From: Parcubacteria group bacterium CG11_big_fil_rev_8_21_14_0_20_39_14
GTDB taxonomy: Bacteria > Patescibacteriota > Minisyncoccia > Minisyncoccales > GCA-002787255
Length of the DNA: 5,414 nt
NCBI GenBank assembly: GCA_002787255.1
Contig: PCWD01000001.1
Coordinates: 32,943 to 38,356, forward strand
Reading direction: 5' to 3'
The translations under genes were made by a program, and so were the position numbers. The notes beneath the pieces are model-generated. The model searched no databases, was not told where the DNA came from, and saw nothing but the letters and a program-made list of their open reading frames with translations. Of the stretch, positions 1 to 4,069 are shown piece after piece (the first letter of the stretch is position 1; each line of letters starts with the position of its first letter).

Positions 1-223
1 CCCCAAAACCGGCGAAGAAAGAAAACCCCGGCTGGAACTGGTAAGATTGGCTGTGCCTCGGCGGGTTTACACCAATACTCAGATGGACATTGTGGCTGAA
101 GCAATTATTAATATTTATAAAATTAGAAAAAAGATTTCCGGCCTTAAAATAGTTTTTGAGCCAAAATTTTTGAGATTTTTCCAAGCCAGATTTAAAACCC
201 TTGGCAGTAAATTAATAGAATAA
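1..223 (+). CDS. Beta-eliminating lyase (tryptophanase / tyrosine phenol-lyase family), C-terminal 73 residues, 5' end outside window
   Basis: The reading frame is open from base 2 to the TAA at 221-223. The peptide ends in the typical tail of the PLP-dependent tryptophanase/tyrosine phenol-lyase family: a segment reading ELVRLAVPRRVYTNTQMD, then a helix, then GLKIVFEPKFLRFFQARF. Family enzymes split tryptophan to indole, or tyrosine to phenol, releasing pyruvate and ammonia in the cytoplasm. The PRRVYT and LRFFxARF wording is, from memory, somewhat nearer tyrosine phenol-lyase than E. coli TnaA, but the specificity-determining residues and the PLP lysine lie upstream of the window, so the substrate is left open. 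The last residues (TLGSKLIE) run slightly past the usual end. A strong hairpin follows 8 bases after the stop. Confidence 0.85.
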   Translation, partial: PKTGEERKPRLELVRLAVPRRVYTNTQMDIVAEAIINIYKIRKKISGLKIVFEPKFLRFFQARFKTLGSKLIE

Positions 224-327
224 ATCCCGCGCCTTTCAGCGGGGTATTAAACCCCGCTGAAAGGATTTGTTTAATATCCATTCATCCCATCAGCAGAGCT
301 ACGGGGTATTCTGGAAAGGTGCGGGAT
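224..327 (+). other. Structured intergenic element with two mutually exclusive folds
   Basis: The segment between the lyase stop and the Mth938-family start can fold in two ways. Fold A is the terminator hairpin 232-245/251-264. Fold B pairs 224-237 (ATCCCGCGCCTTTC) with 314-327 (GAAAGGTGCGGGAT), 14 pairs with one G-U, and leaves ACCCCG (251-256) free to pair with CGGGGT (302-307). The word CGGGGTATT occurs twice (240-248 and 302-310). The arrangement is like an attenuator, but could equally be a pair of decayed palindromic repeats. No known riboswitch class was recognised. Confidence 0.4.
232..264 (+). terminator. Probable Rho-independent terminator after the lyase gene
   Basis: A perfect 14-bp stem (232-245 with 251-264, CCTTTCAGCGGGGT / ACCCCGCTGAAAGG) closes a 5-nt loop and is followed by ATTTGTTTAAT. 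Stem strength and position 8 bp after the stop fit a terminator. The T tract is interrupted, so termination may be incomplete. The left arm is also complementary to a downstream segment (see the 224-327 element). Confidence 0.6.
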
Positions 328-332
328 AAATT

Positions 333-674
333 ATGATTAAAGACTATCATTTTGGTTCTATTGTTATTGAGGGAAAAACATATAAGCGCGATGTTCAGAT
401 TTTTCCCTCGGGCGAACTAAAGGCCTGGCAGAGAAAGGTGAGCCATGAAGTAGCCATAGAAGATGTTAAAGAAGTTTTGGAGCAGAAGCCGGAAATTATT
501 GTGTTTGGAACCGGCAGTCCCGGTATGCTCAGGGTTTTTGATGATATCCGGGAAGAAATAAAATCTCAAGGAATTGAATTGATAATTGAACCGACCAAAA
601 AAGCTATTGAAAAGTTTAACGAACTCAAAAATGAAGGAAGGAAAACAGCGGGGTTTTTTCACTTGACATGCTAA
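333..674 (+). CDS. Mth938-like / DUF498 domain protein (AAMDC/NDUFAF3 family)
   Basis: A 113-aa single-domain soluble protein that covers the whole family length. Visible hallmarks are the N-terminal DYHFGSIVIEGKTYKRDV strand pair, IFPSGELKAW, the central EIIVFGTGSPGM (residues 54-65; the conserved GTG turn), the EPTKKAIEKFNEL helix and the terminal HLTC, which is highly conserved in bacterial and archaeal members. The family has a small alpha/beta fold; the mitochondrial relative NDUFAF3 helps assemble complex I, but bacterial function is unknown. The ATG is chosen because the family starts at this point; upstream there is no good Shine-Dalgarno, only GGGAT. The gene may be read from the upstream structured element. 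Nothing in the flanking genes gives a role. Confidence 0.85.
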   Translation: MIKDYHFGSIVIEGKTYKRDVQIFPSGELKAWQRKVSHEVAIEDVKEVLEQKPEIIVFGTGSPGMLRVFDDIREEIKSQGIELIIEPTKKAIEKFNELKNEGRKTAGFFHLTC

Positions 675-691
675 GACCGTTATGATAAGTT
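663..691 (+). promoter_or_regulatory. Possible promoter overlapping the end of the Mth938-family gene
   Basis: TTGACA (663-668), a perfect -35 hexamer, is followed after 17 bp by TAAGTT (686-691) preceded by TGA (an extended -10). The -10 matches consensus at only three of six positions. TTGACATGC also encodes the conserved family ending LTC, so the -35 match may be a coding coincidence. If real, transcription would start near 698 and produce the structured region that follows. Confidence 0.25.
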
Positions 692-697
692 AGGAGT

Positions 698-888
698 AGT
701 CGAATAAGTCGAAACCCGGAAAGACTTCCCATCAAATCTTGGTGGGGGTTAAGGGTAGGTATCTTAAGTTAAGCCTTCGTTTTTAGAAATAGAAATTAAA
801 GACTTTTTAAGTACAGCGGCTCTATTCGTAGCCCACCAAAATTTTGTTCCGCAAAACTTAGGTGGGTAAAAAGGTCGCTTTTTGTTTT
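698..888 (+). ncRNA. Candidate structured RNA of unknown class in the gene-free 675-965 stretch
   Basis: No convincing ORF, tRNA, tmRNA, SRP or RNase P signature was found. Several stems follow one another: AAGTC 706-710 with GACTT 723-727; CCCATCAA 728-735 with TTGGTGGG 739-746; AAGG 751-754 with CCTT 774-777 enclosing CTTA/TAAG; GGCT 818-821 with AGCC 830-833; and the terminal hairpin 832-866. AACCC at 713-717, in the loop of the first stem, can pair with GGGTT 746-750, making a possible pseudoknot. TTGGTGGG can instead pair perfectly with CCCACCAA 832-839, which would destroy the terminal hairpin. It may be an independent RNA, a 3' UTR structure or an attenuating leader. All of this is by-eye pairing. 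Confidence 0.3.
832..888 (+). terminator. Double hairpin with T-rich tail, probable terminator
   Basis: A 15-position stem (832-846 with 852-866, two mismatches, loop TTCCG) is followed at once by AAAAAG/CTTTTT (868-873 with 878-883, loop GTCG) and then GTTTT. This would end transcripts coming from the Mth938-family gene or from the candidate RNA before the zinc-ribbon gene's own promoter. Confidence 0.45.
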
Positions 889-890
889 AA

Positions 891-957
891 ATCGCTAATA
901 AAATTTCGAATTTTATTCGTGAATACTCGCGAATAGATTAGTGATTATATTCGTGAT
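891..957 (+). repeat. Six-copy phased array of 9-bp motif (consensus near ATTCGTGAT) upstream of the zinc-ribbon gene
   Basis: Direct copies lie at 915-923 (ATTCGTGAA), 925-933 (ACTCGCGAA), 937-945 (ATTAGTGAT) and 949-957 (ATTCGTGAT). Inverted copies are at 891-899 (reverse complement ATTAGCGAT) and, weaker, 903-911 (reverse complement ATTCGAAAT). Starts are 12, 12, 10, 12 and 12 bp apart, close to one helical turn. The last copy's final T is the first base of the TATAAT box. A 9-bp AT-rich inverted repeat (897-905 with 909-917) lies across the switch of orientation. The layout looks like a multi-site operator or activator array. Confidence 0.55.
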
Positions 958-962
958 ATAAT
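954..962 (+). promoter_or_regulatory. Extended -10 promoter (TGATATAAT) abutting the zinc-ribbon start codon
   Basis: TG (954-955), one base, then a perfect TATAAT (957-962). No good -35 is present at the usual distance, which extended -10 promoters tolerate. The GTG start at 966 lies 3 bp after the box, so transcription would begin at or just inside the start codon. A weaker box, TATATT at 946-951, would start RNA about 8 nt before the GTG. Confidence 0.55.
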
Positions 963-965
963 ATT

Positions 966-1154
966 GTGGTTTTCAGAAAATTTGACGACGGTCCGAGGAG
1001 AGACTTCGCGCCGCGTAAAATGATTCAAGGCGATTGGAGTTGCGCTGAATGCGGGACAAAAATAACCGAACTTCCATTTGAGCCTTCTCCCGACAGACCA
1101 ATTTATTGCCGGGAATGCTGGATGAAAAAAAGAAGAAATCGTTTTGATAGGTAA
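966..1154 (+). CDS. Small CxxC/CxxC zinc-ribbon protein (CxxC-x17-CxxC family)
   Basis: A 62-aa basic protein. C26-A-E-C29 and C48-R-E-C51 form a zinc-binding knuckle pair, with the signature PFEPSPDRPIYCREC before and through the second pair; this is typical of the CxxC-x17-CxxC family (TIGR04272-type), common in uncultured bacteria. The spacer here is 18 residues, not 17. N- and C-termini are Arg/Lys-rich, consistent with nucleic-acid or ribosome contact, though function is unknown. The start is uncertain: GTG at 966 gives the usual arginine-rich N-terminus but has no Shine-Dalgarno and sits 3 bp after a -10 box; ATG at 1020 (Met19) would keep the whole zinc domain. GAGGAG near 998 is too far from that ATG to decide the matter. 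Confidence 0.8.
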   Translation: MVFRKFDDGPRRDFAPRKMIQGDWSCAECGTKITELPFEPSPDRPIYCRECWMKKRRNRFDR

Positions 1155-1174
1155 TTGCGTTCGCAGATAAGAAC

Positions 1175-1208
1175 AACCCCGTTAGATAATTTCATATCTA
1201 ACGGGGTT
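1175..1208. terminator. Bidirectional terminator between convergent genes
   Basis: A perfect 14-bp stem (AACCCCGTTAGATA 1175-1188 with 1195-1208) has a 6-nt loop, extended by AAC/GTT across a bulged T. It lies between the plus-strand zinc-ribbon gene and minus-strand rtcA, so it can serve both. T tracts on both sides are short (TTGTTAT forward, GTTCTT reverse). A minor GCGG-TTT-CCGC hairpin (1222-1232) followed by AATTTTTGAATTTTT could back it up on the plus strand. Confidence 0.75.
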
Positions 1209-1260
1209 TGTTATAAGTTGGGCGGTTTCCGCAATTTTTGAATTTTTGATTTTATCCGGT

Positions 1261-2439
1261 TTAATCTTTCGGTATCCAAATAATCAAATTTCCATTGATT
1301 TCAAACTTTCCATCCAAAAACTTTTCTATCACCCAGATATTTGTTTTGCAGTGCTTCGTAATTTCCGAAACCGTAATTTGGCTCTTGCCTTCGGCCAGCC
1401 CCGAACCAAAAGCTTCGCTTTGGTACGGGGCAAGAGCCATATATGGTAAAATTTGGTCGGCCAGGTGTTTATCAAAGCAGGCTTCGGATTTTTGCTCTTT
1501 TAGTAATTCTAAGGCCACTTCCCTTCCCACTTCTTCAGCTGGTTTTCCAAACCTTCCTAAATTATCCGTTCCGATGATGGTAGCATTTTCTCCGCCCTGG
1601 CCCGAAAATTCGGCAATCAGGCATATTTGGCTTCCCGGTGATTGGGTTTGATAGTATTCAATTTTTTCTTCGGTCGGTAGTTTGAGCTTTCCTAAAATTT
1701 CCCTAACTCCGGCTATTTGTCTCTCAGCAACTTTTTTATTTTTTAAATTTTCTGATGCTCCGGATATAGCTAAAATTTTTTGTAATTTATCCCTCTTAAT
1801 TAAATTCAGCGGACTCAATTGATTCGTTTTATCAGGGCGATCGCCTTGATAAAGCGAATTGATATTACTAATAGCGGGGAAAATTTTTACTTCAACATTA
1901 GCTCCGCCTGAAGGATAATATCCTCTTTTTGAAATATCTACCTCCACTTTCCCGCCTATTCCCCTCAAAATTTTTAGAAAAACATATCTGAAATAATCAA
2001 TGGTGGGGGAGAAGAAGGTATCGGTGGCTCCGCCATCAAAGATAATTTTAATCGGACGAGGAGCTTGCCCTGAGGAGTTCGGCTGAGGCTCACTCGAAGC
2101 CCCTGTCGAAGGGGAAAAAAGAGACGGCAAAATCAGGCTTTGCAGGACAAGGGTGATGCTTCCGGCGGTTTCAATTTTGACATTCAAATTCTGAGCGGTG
2201 ATTTTCCCGGGGTAGAATTTTATTTCTGTAGAACCAAGTTCAGCCCCCCCCAGATAACCATTACAAAGTTGGGCAAGGGCTTTAATTCCAACCAAATGTT
2301 GGGTCATAAGCCCCGGTTTTGGCCGATTTTTGCGAATATTAAAAATATGGCAGGGTTTACCTGTTATTGCCGAAAGCGCGGTAGCGGTGCGTAAAATCTG
2401 TCCGCCGCCTTCAAGATATGAACCGTCAATTTCTATCAT
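1261..2439 (-). CDS. rtcA: RNA 3'-terminal phosphate cyclase, with three in-frame palindromic insertions
   Basis: A 392-aa protein. RtcA converts an RNA 3'-phosphate to a 2',3'-cyclic phosphate through AMP linked to a histidine. Hallmarks: DGSYLEGGGQILRTA at the N-terminus (residues 5-19), the NRPKPGLMTQHL loop (38-49), TAGSITLVLQ (91-100), FDGGATDT (134-141), RGYYPSGGA (172-180), VAERQI and GTDNLGRFGKPAEEVG, and the nucleophile motif DKHLADQILPYMALA with the expected AMP-accepting His at 325. The inserted subdomain is roughly residues 185-280. The protein is about 50 residues longer than the usual 340 or so, and nearly all the excess maps to three palindromic DNA segments (residues about 111-129, 193-208 and 334-354). 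The frame is intact and all catalytic motifs are kept, so it is probably active. No rtcB or rtcR is near. The ATG has no Shine-Dalgarno; TAAAAT (minus strand, 2455-2450) ends 10 bp upstream of it, suggesting a very short leader. Confidence 0.93.
   Translation of the reverse strand: MIEIDGSYLEGGGQILRTATALSAITGKPCHIFNIRKNRPKPGLMTQHLVGIKALAQLCNGYLGGAELGSTEIKFYPGKITAQNLNVKIETAGSITLVLQSLILPSLFSPSTGASSEPQPNSSGQAPRPIKIIFDGGATDTFFSPTIDYFRYVFLKILRGIGGKVEVDISKRGYYPSGGANVEVKIFPAISNINSLYQGDRPDKTNQLSPLNLIKRDKLQKILAISGASENLKNKKVAERQIAGVREILGKLKLPTEEKIEYYQTQSPGSQICLIAEFSGQGGENATIIGTDNLGRFGKPAEEVGREVALELLKEQKSEACFDKHLADQILPYMALAPYQSEAFGSGLAEGKSQITVSEITKHCKTNIWVIEKFLDGKFEINGNLIIWIPKD
1379..1439. repeat. Palindromic insertion 1 in rtcA (residues 334-354)
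   Basis: TGGCTCTTGCC (1379-1389) is perfectly complementary to 1429-1439. Inside, CCCCG 1399-1403 pairs with CGGGG 1426-1430 and ACCAAA 1405-1410 with TTTGGT 1419-1424, so a nested hairpin results. The inner and outer stems share G1429-G1430, so the outer one shortens to 9 bp when both form. It encodes PYQSEAFGSGLAEG just after LPYMALA, where family members have only a few residues before the xITVSE strand. It ends 9 residues after the catalytic His325. Confidence 0.7.
1818..1863. repeat. Palindromic insertion 2 in rtcA (residues 193-208)
   Basis: A 46-bp palindrome centred on GATC (1839-1842): 21-nt arms 1818-1838 and 1843-1863 match at 17 positions, and the four exceptions are all G-T on the plus strand. 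The core GGCGATCGCC is a perfect 10-bp palindrome. It encodes INSLYQGDRPDKTNQL between FPA and LSPLNLIKR, inside the RtcA inserted subdomain, where the family normally passes directly from one to the other. Confidence 0.7.
2056..2114. repeat. REP-like palindromic insertion 3 in rtcA (residues 111-129)
   Basis: The segment is richer in G and C than its surroundings and has REP-type wording on the minus strand (CCCTTCGACAGGGG, then CCTCAGCCGAACTCCTCAGG). CCCCT 2100-2104 pairs with AGGGG 2110-2114, GAGC 2061-2064 with GCTC 2088-2091, and CTGAGG occurs twice. It encodes a low-complexity Ser/Pro/Gly/Gln loop, STGASSEPQPNSSGQAPRP, between LPSLFSP and IKIIFDGG. Such a composition is foreign to the family and looks like translated repeat DNA. 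Confidence 0.75.
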
Positions 2440-2483
2440 AGTTATTTTTATTTTAATTCATTTGGAAAATTTATCCCAGTCCC

Positions 2484-2512
2484 TTGACAAGGTTTTAATA
2501 ATAGATTATGAT
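2484..2512 (+). promoter_or_regulatory. Sigma-70-type promoter of the lemA operon
   Basis: TTGACA (2484-2489, perfect), a 17-bp spacer, then TATGAT (2507-2512, five of six). Transcription is predicted near 2519, giving a leader of about 119 nt before lemA. It lies in the short gap between divergent rtcA and lemA. It is the only near-consensus promoter in the window, so the operon is probably well expressed. Confidence 0.8.
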
Positions 2513-2518
2513 ATGACC

Positions 2519-2637
2519 CGAAGCTATAAAAATAGTTTCTCTCCTGAAAATATAATTAGGAGGTGAAAATGGTTCTTTGAAAACAAAGGGAAGGAAACGA
2601 CAAAAAAAATAAAAGAAGAAGGGGGTAAAAACAGAAA
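2519..2637 (+). promoter_or_regulatory. lemA mRNA leader with sequestrable Shine-Dalgarno and purine-rich tail
   Basis: A near-perfect Shine-Dalgarno AGGAGGTG (2558-2565) lies 5 nt before a mini-ORF, not before lemA. CTCCT (2541-2545) is complementary to AGGAG (2558-2562); flanking T-G, G-T and A-T pairs extend this to 8 pairs around an AAATATAA loop, so the ribosome site can be hidden. A second hairpin, CTTTG-AAAA-CAAAG (2575-2588), covers the mini-ORF stop. Positions 2579-2637 are almost all A and G, with only two T. The run GGGGG at 2621-2625 is 12 nt from the lemA ATG, a distant and weak ribosome site. Confidence 0.5.
2569..2580 (+). CDS. Three-codon leader ORF (MVL-stop) with optimal Shine-Dalgarno
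   Basis: ATG GTT CTT TGA follows AGGAGG at ideal spacing, better placed than the site of lemA itself. The stop context CTT-TGA is the same as the +1 frameshift site of prfB (release factor 2). In the +1 frame the sequence is open for 20 more codons (WFFENK-like then Lys/Glu-rich) and ends at TGA 2639-2641, overlapping the lemA start as ATGA. The A/G-only tract makes open frames likely by chance, so the longer product is speculative. The mini-ORF may simply place ribosomes upstream of lemA. Confidence 0.35.
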   Translation: MVL

Positions 2638-3216
2638 ATGAAAACAGGATTAATTTTTGGATTGGCTTTTGTTGTGTTGGCCGGTATAATTTTTGGTTTT
2701 ATGGCGATGGGAACTTATAATGGGTTAGTTGATAAGAACAACAGCGCTATTAAGGCCTGGGATGATGTTGAAGCCGCTTATCAGCGACGTTTGGATACGA
2801 TTCCGAAGTTTGCCAAGAACGCTCAATTTTCTGCAGATTTCCAAAATAAGTTGGCGACCGAATACGCTAAAGCTCGTGAGGGTGTCAAGGATGCAGCCAG
2901 TACTTCTCAACCCGGAACCCTTCAGGATGTTGCAAACAAGCACTTTAATGGCTTAATGATTGCCGTAAGGCAAGAAGCGGCAATTGAGGCAAAAATCGAT
3001 CAATTAACCGAGCTTAATGCCGAAATCGAAAACATTGAGCGAGTCATCAACCATGAACGTAAGGCTTACAACGATGCTGTCAGGGTTTACAACAATGCTG
3101 TTCAGAAGGTTCCTGGCTGCTGGTTTATTTCTATGTTCGGCTGGGATTTTCCGTCAGTGGAGGGTTTTAGTGCCGAGCCGGGCGCCGAAACATCTCCGGA
3201 TTACGATTTGGAGTGA
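2638..3216 (+). CDS. lemA: LemA family membrane protein
   Basis: A 192-aa protein. An N-terminal transmembrane anchor (residues about 4-24) precedes the diagnostic YNGLVDKNNSAIKAWDDVE (27-45) and QRRLDTIP (49-56), then long alpha-helices up to KAYNDAVRVYNNAVQKVP (142-159) and the C-terminal FGWDFPSVEGFSAEPGAETSPDYDLE-type tail. The family folds as a helical bundle outside the cytoplasmic membrane; its molecular role is unclear. The usual PNLV after the DLIP-like motif is PKFAKN here, a modest divergence. The start is fixed by an in-frame stop at 2626-2628 and by the anchor beginning at residue 4. It is the first gene of the operon and is followed 4 bp downstream of its stop by a terminator-like hairpin, so it is probably made in excess over the next two proteins. 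TPM-domain genes are known companions of lemA. Confidence 0.92.
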   Translation: MKTGLIFGLAFVVLAGIIFGFMAMGTYNGLVDKNNSAIKAWDDVEAAYQRRLDTIPKFAKNAQFSADFQNKLATEYAKAREGVKDAASTSQPGTLQDVANKHFNGLMIAVRQEAAIEAKIDQLTELNAEIENIERVINHERKAYNDAVRVYNNAVQKVPGCWFISMFGWDFPSVEGFSAEPGAETSPDYDLE

Positions 3217-3220
3217 GACT

Positions 3221-3246
3221 AAAGGGGAGTTTTCTCCCCTTTTTTT
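3221..3246 (+). terminator. Intercistronic intrinsic terminator / attenuator after lemA
   Basis: AAAGGGGAG (3221-3229), TTTT loop, CTCCCCTTT (3234-3242), with an unbroken run of seven T at 3240-3246. This is a textbook terminator. It sits 13 bp before the next start codon without a visible new promoter, so it most likely lets only part of the transcripts continue. Confidence 0.85.
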
Positions 3247-3248
3247 GC

Positions 3249-3255
3249 AGGGAGG
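3249..3255 (+). promoter_or_regulatory. Ribosome binding site that fixes the start of the solute-binding gene
   Basis: AGGGAGG, 4 nt before ATG 3260. The frame is open back to 3017, but the upstream part lies inside lemA and the terminator; this site shows the true start is 3260. Confidence 0.85.
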
Positions 3256-3259
3256 AAAG

Positions 3260-4069
3260 ATGAGAGAAAATAAAGTATCTATAGTAGCGATTGTTTGTGG
3301 TATAATTTTTCTTCTGGCAGCTGGATATTTTGCGGTCACTATGACGATGGAAAAAGTTTCCGAACCCGAAAAAGATTATCTAATTGTCGGAACCAACACC
3401 CCATTTCCGCCTTTTGAGCTAAAAAACAACGATAGAATTGTGGGCTTGGATATTGATTTGGCTGAAAGAATAGCCAAAGCAATGGGCAAAAAGTTGATTA
3501 TTAAAGACTTTACTGAATTTGACGCTTTATTGCCGATGCTTCAAACCGGAGAATTGGATATGGTGATTTCGGCAGTTACTATCCGCGAAGATAGGGACGA
3601 AGTTGTTGATTTCTCCGATTCTTATTATGACATTTCGCAGGGGATTTTGATTAAAAATGGCAGCAACCTGAATTTTTCCAATCCCTGTAATCCCGAAGAT
3701 TTTGTTGGGTTGAGAATAGCTTATCAGGAGGGGACAACCAGTCAGCTTTGGGTTGAAGAAAATCTTATCGGCAGGGTGAAAATTTCCGAACCAACAGTTT
3801 TTGATGATTTCGCTTTTGCCCTGCAGCTTTTGAAACTTGGCGCGGTAGACGCTATTTTACTTGATGCGCCGGTAGCCGAAAGCTTTGCCAAATCTAATCC
3901 GGATTTAGTTGTTGCCGGAACTATTGAGACTGGTGAAGAATATGGTGTAGTTGTTGAAAACGGCGATCCAAAGAATCTTTTGCCAGCCATCAATAAGGTT
4001 ATTGCCGAAATGAAGACCAGCGGCGAATATCAAAAGCTTTTGGAGAAATGGTTTGGAGGTGGCAAATGA
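3260..4069 (+). CDS. Membrane-anchored amino-acid-type solute-binding protein (SBP_bac_3, family 3)
   Basis: A 269-aa protein. Residues about 6-28 form one hydrophobic anchor or signal segment; no lipobox precedes C13, so it is either a cleaved signal or, more likely, a membrane anchor. The rest is one full two-lobed binding domain: LIVGTNTPFPPFE (41-53), IVGLDIDLAERIA (60-72), ELDMVISAVTIREDRDEVVDFSDSYY (98-123) with the ligand-carboxylate Arg109, YQEGTTSQLW (155-164) and AILLDAPVAESF (198-209) with the amino-group-binding acid Asp202. These are the positions that hold an alpha-amino acid in GlnH/ArtJ-type proteins, so an amino acid ligand is likely. No permease or ATPase is in the window. 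The stop overlaps the TPM start (ATGA), which couples their translation. Confidence 0.9.
   Translation: MRENKVSIVAIVCGIIFLLAAGYFAVTMTMEKVSEPEKDYLIVGTNTPFPPFELKNNDRIVGLDIDLAERIAKAMGKKLIIKDFTEFDALLPMLQTGELDMVISAVTIREDRDEVVDFSDSYYDISQGILIKNGSNLNFSNPCNPEDFVGLRIAYQEGTTSQLWVEENLIGRVKISEPTVFDDFAFALQLLKLGAVDAILLDAPVAESFAKSNPDLVVAGTIETGEEYGVVVENGDPKNLLPAINKVIAEMKTSGEYQKLLEKWFGGGK
4055..4059 (+). promoter_or_regulatory. Ribosome binding site of the TPM gene, inside the end of the solute-binding gene
   Basis: GGAGG, 6 nt before ATG 4066. The frame is open from ATG 4048, but that start would put six extra residues before the signal peptide and leave this Shine-Dalgarno inside the gene, so 4066 is preferred. 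Confidence 0.85.

Noticed and set aside
675..890. tRNA, tmRNA, SRP RNA, RNase P RNA or hammerhead ribozyme
   Set aside because: I looked for the T-loop, the SRP GGAA/AGCAG loop, the GGAAAGUCCGG core and the CTGATGA plus GAAA pairing; only partial words were present (CGGAAAG, CGAAAC).
1836..1843. GCGATCGC within GGCGATCGCC as a cyanobacterial HIP1 site
   Set aside because: Found once and fully explained as the centre of a longer palindrome; nothing else points to cyanobacteria.
1246..2566. Plus-strand open frames across rtcA (for example 1295-1651, 2140-2394, 2330-2566)
   Set aside because: They are antisense shadows of a clearly homologous gene, with no family resemblance or ribosome sites.
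3017..3259. An N-terminal extension of the solute-binding protein starting at ATG 3017
   Set aside because: It overlaps lemA in another frame, passes through the terminator hairpin and lacks homology-like content; AGGGAGG before ATG 3260 and the signal/anchor sequence mark the true start.
4048..4065. Start of the TPM protein at ATG 4048
   Set aside because: GGAGG at 4055-4059 and the signal peptide favour ATG 4066; the extra MVWRWQ is the out-of-frame end of the previous gene.
2569..4069. Recoding of TGA as glycine (code 25), which would extend several frames
   Set aside because: lemA ends in TGA followed immediately by a terminator, and the solute-binding gene ends in TGA at an ATGA overlap, so TGA is a normal stop.
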